Assembly: GCA_029465975.1 (NCBI GenBank)
Contig: CM055754.1
Location: 11,847,788 to 11,911,787 of the forward strand
Source of the DNA: Dallia pectoralis
Taxonomy: Eukaryota; Chordata; Actinopteri; Esociformes; Umbridae
Direction of reading: 5' to 3'
DNA: 64,000 nt
The notes below the pieces were generated by a model, which saw nothing but the letters and a program-made list of their open reading frames with translations, ran no database searches and was not told the origin of the DNA. The translations under genes were made by a program, and so were the position numbers. This document shows, piece after piece, positions 57,439-64,000 of the stretch; the stretch's first letter is position 1; every line of letters begins with the position of its first letter.

Positions 57439-57576
57439 TGCGTTGTACCGGGATGTACATCCAACACAAGGAAAGGACATGTAGTTAGTTTCCATCGTTT
57501 TCCCGTTGAACATTTAGAGCGGTGCAAACAGTGGCTGCGGGCTATCAACCACCCCAAGTTCCGAGAACATTTGTAA
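57439..57576 (+). pseudogene. THAP-domain fragment (copy 2)
   Basis: Forty-five codons beginning CVVPGCTSNTRKG, then VVSFHRFPVEHLERCKQWL and RAINHPKFREHL, followed by TAA. The C-x4-C pair and the invariant W of a THAP zinc finger are present. The distal C and H ligands are missing. A GTAATT overlaps the stop, so this may be a first exon whose continuation was deleted. THAP domains bind DNA and occur at the N-terminus of P-element and Kolobok-type transposases. No in-frame ATG is directly upstream. Confidence 0.75.
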
Positions 57577-57704
57577 TTAATAAAAGTATATACATTTCTT
57601 CATATTTCCCTGTACTCTTTTGTAAATCAAAGTAATACATTATAAACTTTGAACTTTTATTGTTTTTAAACATAATATAAACAATTTCACACTCATAGCT
57701 CTTC

Positions 57705-58545
57705 TAGAGCTTCAGCAGTTTCTTGATAGCCACAGTATTGTCCGTCACTAGCTGGACATCTCTGTCTGATGTCCTGAACAACACAGGCAGGCAAAACAAG
57801 ACGATATAGCCTTTACCCAGTCTCTCTCCTTGCAGGACCCATTCCACGAAATGACGGTAGACTGTTAGGCGATATTGTCTGAAAACAATAAGCACAACGT
57901 TAGCAACGCAAGCTATTTGCACCTACAATAGGCTTGATAGCATATATGTAAATGGTAAATGCTGCGCTCGGTAAATATACCCGATAGCTCAGCTAACTGA
58001 CGTGAACAACAAATAAATACTCACTTATTGAAGCGTCCGTTGTCCCTGCGAGGCTTTGGCTGGCGTTTCCCATTGACCTTTGGAATCCTGAAATAAGTTT
58101 CAAAAACTCGTGTGGATCAAAGCTGGGGTGCTCTATTACGCATGCTGGCGGTCCCGTTTCTAATGCAGATTCAGTTATTTCTTCAAGAAGAAAATGGCAT
58201 CGCTGAGATTGGCAACAGCAGCGGGACTCTATCTGTGTCCATAGGCGCACAGCGAGAGCACTGGCACCACCAGTCCGCCCCAGCTCGACTCTGTACGGGC
58301 TCTTCCTCATGACCGCCAGGCAAGCTTCGCTCCTCTGCAGCAGCAGCCTCTTGTTCCTCCATCAACCGCAACAGTTTTTCGCTGTATTGCGGCTCGTACA
58401 GGCAGCCACGAACATCGGATTCGCGCAACAGATCTTCAAAATCCCTTTCTTCCATTTCGTCTTCAAAATTACTTTCTGCCATTGTGTTTAGTCTTAAACT
58501 CTCATTTCTCCAAAAGCCAGATCGGGTTAGCAAGATGGCGGACAC
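57705..58545 (-). pseudogene. P2X7 C-terminal-domain-like gene, broken (copy 2)
   Basis: From the candidate ATG at 58,482 (or 58,545) the product starts MAESNFEDEMEERDFEDLLR and is acidic with an E/A-rich segment, then WWCQCSRCAPMDTDR. After a frame change come ESRCCCQSQRCHFLLEEI and PACVIEHPSFDPHEFLKLIS, to about 58,020. A second piece (57,885-57,705) reads RQYRLTVYRHFVEWVLQGER and, after another frame change, LVLPACVVQDIRQR-like sequence. Domain order matches the P2X7 intracellular C-terminal region without any channel part. Both frame changes are also in copy 1. Role in the element is unknown. Confidence 0.78.
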
Positions 58546-58645
58546 TGTTTTGAAAATCTGTGACGAGGCCCCACCCCATATGGGCGGGTTGATAAAAATG
58601 CGGAAGTAGCATCTACTTCTGTCTGTAGTTCATAGCCTCTTTTAT

Positions 58646-58696
58646 AAAATCCTCCAATGACGTAAAAATCGTCATTTTACGTCATTGGAGGATTTT
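58646..58696. repeat. 22-bp perfect inverted repeat
   Basis: AAAATCCTCCAATGACGTAA-AA (58,646-58,667) and its exact reverse complement (58,675-58,696) are separated by a 7-base loop. The arms include TGACGTAA/TTACGTCA, a CRE/ATF-like half. It lies upstream of the P2X7-like start on that strand, between the gene and the element's right end. Confidence 0.95.
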
Positions 58697-58922
58697 TTCC
58701 TGACCTAAAATCAAGATATGCCTCTTATCAGATGGAGTTGAGGGGTGGGAGGAGGGTCATTGGAAAATACTACCATTTGTCTACTGATACAAAGCTAAAT
58801 GCAAAATCGGTGAAGTGGCTCTTTAAGAACACGTTAGTGAATTTGAGTAAGACTTTTCTTAGGTACTTTCTTAGGAACAAATTTAAGAAATATCTTAGGA
58901 AAACATTCAAGAATATGGCCCA

Positions 58923-59445
58923 GTGCTTTTGTACCAAACTGTTTTACAAATCAGCCACTTAACTTCATATTGAGCAAAACACAACTGTAGATCTTCAATA
59001 TTAACCCTAATATCAGTTCACAGACATAACGTATAGGCTTATCGCCGTGTAAACGTTAGCTAGTGGGTGCATTTCTATTCAACAAGCTATTAAACAAGCT
59101 AGGTAATGTTACATTATATTACACTAACATAGCAAACTTTTTGTTATTAATTACTCAACATCATTTCTATTTGAGAAAAGAAAAACTCCATCCAATGTTT
59201 AATGTGAATAAAATGGCCTTGAACCGCCTACTTACAACATTCCTGTCACTACCGTTCTGGTATAGCCTGTGAGAGTGCAGCAGATCCTAAGGTACAGCAG
59301 GCAATAGAACAAACCACTGTTTTTATAAACTTAAAAAGCATTTTTTTGGGTTTGTATTGTTTTACATCTTAGACTGATAATTTAAGTATACATCATTATG
59401 TTATATACAATACACAGCATTGTGTTAATGATATTTCTAGGGGGG
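58923..59445. other. Unassigned AT-rich sequence
   Basis: About 0.5 kb, nothing supported. Confidence 0.4.
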
Positions 59446-59509
59446 ACGACCCTTAGGTAGGAAGGGGGGGTCCTGACCCCCCCGTCCCCTCTGGGATTTA
59501 CGCCCCTGG
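59446..59509. mobile_element. hAT-like terminal fragment
   Basis: The reverse strand starts CAGGGGCGTAAATCCCAGAG and goes into GGGGGTCAGGACCCCCC, an end type common among fish hAT-like elements. Only this end is seen. It contains a GC-rich palindrome GGGGGGTC-CT-GACCCCCC. Confidence 0.5.
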
Positions 59510-59860
59510 AAGGAGGCTCAAAGACTGCTAGCGGAACAATTACTGGCGACTGAATGGCTATTCCCGGACTCTCTACAGTCCTCCCATCTGGGTAACAGAC
59601 TATTCAGAACTCTTCCCTCTGGCAGAAGGCTAAAATCAACCCGCCACAAGAACAGCTTCTTCCCCATGGCGTTGAGTCTAAGGAATATGCCTCTTGCACA
59701 GGTCTGCCCCTAGACCCCCCCCATTATTACCCACCCTGGACACTGTCAGCTCTGATACAATAGGCATTGGTGGACATCCTATATTATAACTTGAGTACCT
59801 AGAAAAGCGCTATAAAAGCTCAAAATATTATTCTTATTATTCTTATAACTGGGCATTGCA
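59510..59860 (+). pseudogene. Rex1/CR1-group LINE 3' end
   Basis: The phrase SHLGNRLFRTLPSGRRLKST, then RHKNSFFPMALSLRNMPLAQ and V-C-P-stop, is the C-terminal end of such a LINE (S-G-R-R motif). A 3' UTR with AAAAGCGCTATAAAAGCTCA follows. Confidence 0.7.
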
Positions 59861-60009
59861 CAACTGTACATACAATTACTTATTGATCCACGGTGGATCA
59901 GACATATTACTCCAGCACATTGCACAGAGGCGAATTTAGATCTGGGAAATTTAAAGACCAGGGCAACAGCATTACCTCTTCATAATATTCCTCAAACCAT
60001 TAATTTAAG

Positions 60010-60640
60010 GGATGTACCTGGTCTGCAACAATGTTGATTCTAAGCACAATATTGCCCGGAGCATCACCATCTCTCCACAGACCAGTGGTCCTCCCACAGT
60101 GTATCCTGGTGTATCCTTTCCAGGTAGACAGAGCACATGTACATTGCCATTCACCCGGTGTAAAAACATACGGTACTCATTGAACCAGGCAACCTTCTTT
60201 CACTGCTCCAGGGTCCAGTTCCGACATCCATGTGCGCAATGTAGGCGCTTCAACAGTAACCAATCACTAGGGTCACATTGTATGGTCTTTGTATGGTCTG
60301 CGCCCACATAGACCCAAAAGCACCAAGGTGCTTCCACACATTCCTCTCATAACCTTCATTAAAATGTTCTGTGTTCCACAGTAGGCCATCTGTTTTTTGA
60401 CGAGATAGCCTTTGTTTCCCTACGCCCATTGATGAGCCTTGGGCACCCTGTTGCCTGCTTGTAGTTTGTCCCTCTGTGGACCACTGTCAGGAGCTACTCC
60501 TCACTGCTGACCGGGAGCACCCCTCAAACTTTGCCGTTTCAGAGATGCTCTGACCCAGTTGTTTGGTCATAAGAATCTTGCCCTTGTCATATCTGCTTAG
60601 GTTTTAGTCCTGCCTATTTCTCCTGCATCCAATATTTTGA
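60010..60640 (-). pseudogene. Tc1-like transposase remnant, second family
   Basis: The minus strand reads, with breaks, RNWTLEQ-KKVAWFNEYRMFL (first catalytic region, normally W-S-D-E-S-R), then HRVNGNVHVLCLPGKDTPGY and VMLRAILCLE. Upstream (60,400-60,560) are decayed helix-turn-helix phrases. It differs from the Tc1 family at 53,131. The D of S-D-E is replaced (FNEY), so it is inactive. Confidence 0.65.
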
Positions 60641-60659
60641 CTACAAGAACTGATTGTTT

Positions 60660-60966
60660 GCTTACCATCTAATCTATTCAGAGGGTTCCTTATTGTCCAC
60701 CTGTTCCCTGTTAGTCATTGGGGGATGTATTTTAGGTACCCTCTGTTCCATGGGGTTAGTCAAACATTATTTTCATGTCACAGTAAGTACCAGAGCTATG
60801 CTGTTTTTCTTTGTACACATTGGCGTGTGTGAGTTTATGCTTTTTTTCTAAAATTTTCCAGGTTGCGTCCTGTCAGGATAGTTTATTTCCAACAGCTGAA
60901 ATAAAAGGTCTATTTTTCCGCTACTCCTGCATCTGCCTCCGTATCTCACCTAACAAACCGTGACAG
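60660..60966 (+). mobile_element. Gypsy LTR-like fragment
   Basis: CACCTGTTCCCTGTTAGTCA near the start, AATAAAAGG at about 60,900, and the ending GCATCTGCCTCCGTATCTCA then CCGTGACAGA fit the U3-R-U5 pattern of fish Ty3/gypsy LTRs in plus orientation. The start is not defined. Confidence 0.5.
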
Positions 60967-61169
60967 AATGTTTGACCCTTTAAAGGTGACAGCGGGAGAG
61001 ACAGCTGATGCCTGAGTCCGTCCCCACCTCGCCAGGCATGCAGCAAACTTCCCCTAGACCAAGGACATAATACATCAGGTATTTCCACTTTGAGCTTTGG
61101 ACCCAGTCCACCAGGAGGGGTATGATGGCTCGCCAGAGAAGTGGGGGAATTTTTTCATCAGTTGTCACA
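60967..61169. other. Spacer between LTR-like and 75-bp repeat
   Basis: No feature recognised; may be leader sequence of the element suggested by the following gag-like frame. Confidence 0.3.
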
Positions 61170-61995
61170 ATGGGTGAGCTGTGTTTAGGGGAAAGCACTT
61201 CTGTGTATCATGTTACTTAGAATATCAGCTGTTTTGGGTTTAGCTAAGCACCGGGCATAGGTTAGTTAATCAGTGGGCTATTTAAGGTCCCTGGTTAGGT
61301 TCACGTGTGCTTGTTATTAATATAATGTTACATAGGTTAGTTAATCAGTGGGCTATTTAAGGTCTCTGGTTAGGTTCACGTGTGCTTGTTATTAATATAA
61401 TGTTACATAGGTTAGTTAATCAGTGGGCTATTTAAGGTCCCTGGTTAGGTTCACAGGTGCTTGTTATTTATATAGTGTTACATAGGTTAGTTAATCAGTG
61501 GGCTATTTAAGGTCCCTGGTTAGGTTCACAGGTGCTTGTTATTAATATAATGTTACATAGGTTAGTTAATCAGTGGGCTATTTAAGGTCCCTGGTTAGGT
61601 TCACAGGTGCTTGTTATTAATATAATGTTACATAGGTTAGCTAATCAGTGGGCTATTTAAGGTCCCTGGTTAGGTTCACAGGTTCTTGTTATTAATATAA
61701 TGTTACATAGGTTAGTTAATCAGTCGGCTATTTAAGGTCCCTGGTTAGGTTCACTAGTGCTTGTTATTAATATAATGTTACATAGGTTAGTTAATCAGTG
61801 GGCTATTTAAGGTCCCTGGTTAGGTTCACATGTGCTTGTTATTAATATTATGTTACATAGGTTAGTTAATCAGTGGGCTATTTAAGGTCCCTGGTTAGGT
61901 TTTCATGTGCTTGTTATTAATATAATGTTACATATGTTAGTTAATCAGTGGCTATTTAAGGACCCTGGTTCGGTTCACAGGTGCTTGTGATTGAT
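61170..61995 (+). repeat. 75-bp tandem repeat, array 2 with leader
   Basis: Ten 75-bp units (CATAGGTTAGTTAATCAGTG, GGCTATTTAAGGTCCCTGGT and so on) after the same leader as at 36,600. Each unit holds GGCTATTTAAGG, a TATA-like motif. Units differ by single bases (GTGTGC, AGGTTC, CAGTCGG). Confidence 0.93.
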
Positions 61996-62111
61996 TTACG
62001 TTCAGGTTATGTTGGTGAGTGTGTCTTGTATATTGTCGTGCACTGTGTGTTTTTGGAAAATAGAAGTCGCTTTGTAAAGGTATAGTTTATGTTTCCTGTT
62101 TATGTTGCTGT

Positions 62112-62720
62112 TTGTTTGTATGGATTACAATTAATCACCACGAATGCATCATACACTCTGCATCTCGCTACTTCTGCACTCCACCTGCAAGTCTGTGTCA
62201 TCAGTGTACCACATACACAGATTTTAATGCTCTGAAAGATACCGATAGGGAAGAAGTGGCTATTATTATTTGCTGCTTGGAGGGGGACGTTCTTCTGGTG
62301 CGCACAGACCTATGGGAGAAACACAGACCAGAGACAGATTTCTACGAGGACTTTACACGTTCTTTCCGTTCCGTATTCAACCAGCCTACGGATGAGAGAG
62401 GAGCTGGGGAGTAATGTGTCCAAATCACAAAGAGAACAAACTCTCTCTGAGTCTGTAGCGGACCTCACCAGCCACATAAACACGCAGCAGTGTTTGATGG
62501 TAGAAGGGCTTTTAGGGGGATTTCCAGAATACATTGAAGGATACCCCGACTGACACTCACAGCAGGGCGGGGTTCAGCAGCAGATGGAGGAGCCTCTCCA
62601 AGAAGTGGGAGCCATTGGGCCAGACAGTGGAGCTGCTGCCTGCAGAGGACCAGCCTCCTACCCACCAGCCTCCTACCCACCAGCCCACCATGGACCAACC
62701 TCCTACCCACCAGCCTACCA
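62112..62720 (+). pseudogene. Possible retrotransposon gag-like remnant
   Basis: The 62,112-62,414 frame ends in DREEVAIIICCLEGDVLLV, RTDLWEKHRPETDFYEDFTR and SFRSVFNQPTDERG. Its layout (two-helix segment, W, then F-x-x-x-F-R-x-V-F-x-x-P) resembles the capsid-type core of Ty3/gypsy gag. After a frame change, SVADLTSHINTQQCLMVEGL continues the trend. Further right, CAGCCTCCTACCCAC is repeated. The preceding 75-bp array and LTR-like piece would fit the 5' part of such an element. Similarity is by shape only. Confidence 0.4.
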
Positions 62721-64000
62721 GTGTGTTAGTTGTATTATTCCAAAATGACAGAATTTTAATTCAACCAACTTTGCCTGTATCCATACATAATGAACAAGAT
62801 ATTTAAGAAAGCATAGCAAAGCCCATCTCACCACGTTCATAATATAGGCAAGAGAGCAACTCGGAATTCTGCGCAGAGAAAGAAAATCCTGTGTCCCGTT
62901 TCACTGCAAACGAGAGCCCTATGACAGTGCCAGCAAGCATCAGAATCAGCCCAATCCTTCCAGCCCACCAATCAGGAGTTGTCTGGGAGAAGAGAGGCTT
63001 AATTAGCCCTTTATCCATTCATCTCTAGTCACAGATCACATAAGACCGCGGGTGTGCAGGCGTCTTTAGGGGCCCTGCCATTGTGCCGTGTAAATCCACC
63101 CCTCTTAATTATGAGATGAATAAGGATAGGGTGTCAATCAAACCCCCCCCCCCATTTTACTCCTGCGTGTATTGCTGATTTTGCTCTTGTGAGAAGAGTG
63201 TATAGAAGAAAAGTGACGTTTTGAGGGATGTGGAGAGAGAATGGAGACTGGCAAGTGTGTAGCGCGTGCCGTACCGTGCAGCCAGCTGCGACTATGTGTC
63301 TGAAACTAGAGTCCTACTGACAGTTCTGTAAGGCCCCAAGCCTGTAAACACGACGACTGCATCCTAGTTGCTCCCATACTGACACTACTACAACCAATCC
63401 GCTCCAACTTTGACACATTGTTGTTATTCCAGTACACTCAACTGGACCCGTCAGATGATTTCATTATCCTGTTTGAAAGCTCTCCCTGATGGGGGCGGGG
63501 TCAAAGCTGCCCAGCACTGATGGAACGGGCTGGAATAACTGACAGCACATATTATCTCAATTTGTGGAACCTTGAGGCCTCATGCTAAATTGTTCCTGGC
63601 AGACGTGTCCCCCAAACATTGCAGTGACAGTGGTCAGCTGTGTGATAATGCCTAACATTTTAACTGGAATGTTGAAGGATATCGTGCATTGCTATAGCTA
63701 CTAGTAATTATTCATGTATGGAAAATTGTACCTAAAAAACAGAATGACAAGTAAAGTGCTCATTAGGGTAGGGTCAACAATCTTTTCAACTTTTTTTAAA
63801 CAATCTCTGCTGTGGTCATTACGTCAACTATTACGGTGGATTTCTGCTGTCAGAGCTGATCTTTCTCAAGTACACTTTTGAGAAAATTTTACTTCTAAGT
63901 GTTATATGGTCTAACCCCGAAACCTCACACACTTAACGTATTCTCAATTGATACCAGGCGAATATTTGAACATAAAGTACAGTGCCCCAGCAAGTATCAG
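62721..64000. other. Unassigned right edge of window
   Basis: About 1.3 kb with a C-run at about 63,143-63,156. A minus-strand 71-residue frame (62,803-63,018) contains a hydrophobic stretch AGRIGLILMLAGTVIGLSFA preceded by CTTCTCCCAG, which could be a splice acceptor. I do not recognise the protein and do not call a gene. Confidence 0.35.

Larger units (their letters stand above)
55370..58822. mobile_element. Kolobok-like element, copy 2, inside Harbinger-like copy 2
   Basis: The left end AGGGCAACTTCACCGA and the reverse complement of the right end, AGAGCCACTTCACCGA, match at 14 of 16 bases. TTAA stands on both sides (55,366-55,369 and 58,823-58,826). The paralogous Harbinger-like copy has one TTAA at the same place (18,512-18,515), so the insertion is confirmed. 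It carries a P2X7-C-terminal-like frame (minus) and a THAP-like piece (plus) pointing at each other, and is itself split by an RTE LINE. Kolobok is inferred from TTAA, AGRG ends and THAP. Confidence 0.8.
54502..58921. mobile_element. Harbinger-like DNA transposon, copy 2, with nested insertions
   Basis: Ends GGGCCATATTCTTCAA and CAAGAATATGGCCC match copy 1 (17,525-18,610), and long sub-terminal stretches also match. Flanks ACT and AGT are not a clean duplication. It keeps a piece of Myb/SANT-like protein absent from copy 1 and has gained a Kolobok-like element at a TTAA site. Without insertions it would be about 0.96 kb. Confidence 0.75.

Overview
The window looks like a teleost fish genome, made almost entirely of repeats. 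The evidence is the mix of element families: Tc1-like, Harbinger-like, hAT-like and Kolobok-like DNA transposons; an RTE/Rex3-type LINE; L2/CR1/Rex1-type LINE pieces; chromodomain-bearing Ty3/gypsy retrotransposons; and tRNA-derived SINEs whose tail resembles a LINE 3' end. The SINE and tail types are familiar from salmonids and pikes, but I would not name a species from this alone. I found no convincing intact host gene. Every coding piece I can identify comes from a transposable element and is broken.

1-13,507: two blocks of a 42-bp satellite (about 93 and about 135 copies) flank a 3.9-kb retrovirus-like LTR element. The element reads as truncated LTR - internal - LTR - internal - LTR. Each 845-bp LTR has TGTTACG...CGTAACA ends, a TATA-like box and an AATAAA signal. 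Each internal stretch has a tRNA-Pro type primer-binding site, a 27-bp minisatellite and a T/G-rich tract before the next LTR, with no gag, pol or env. The satellite has a five-monomer (210-bp) higher-order pattern and a duplicated block at an offset of about 3,615 bp.

13.5-33 kb: single-copy-looking sequence with minisatellites of 27, 29 and 29 bp, SINE and LINE pieces, a Harbinger-like element carrying a hAT with a perfect 8-bp duplication, a TA-flanked MITE, a truncated Kolobok-like element carrying THAP and P2X7-C-terminal-like reading frames, Tc1 pieces, an internally deleted hAT, and two of the three copies of an unclassified dispersed family.

33-51 kb: four decayed Ty3/gypsy elements, all with pol on the minus strand (33.2-36.3, 41.9-42.6, 47.7-48.7 and 49.5-51.1 kb), interleaved with a hAT-like element that contains a solo LTR with GTAC duplications, a Tc1 fragment with an internal 55-bp expansion, LINE pieces and other hAT/Harbinger relics.

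51-64 kb: a Tc1 pseudogene, then a three-level nest (RTE LINE inside a Kolobok-like element inside a Harbinger-like element) in which each inner insertion has a matching empty site in a paralogous copy elsewhere in the window. After that come a Tc1 remnant, gypsy LTR/gag-like pieces with a 75-bp tandem repeat (also present at 36.7 kb), and about 1.2 kb of unassigned sequence. The genes do not form a pathway. The window records repeated insertion, tandem expansion and deletion.
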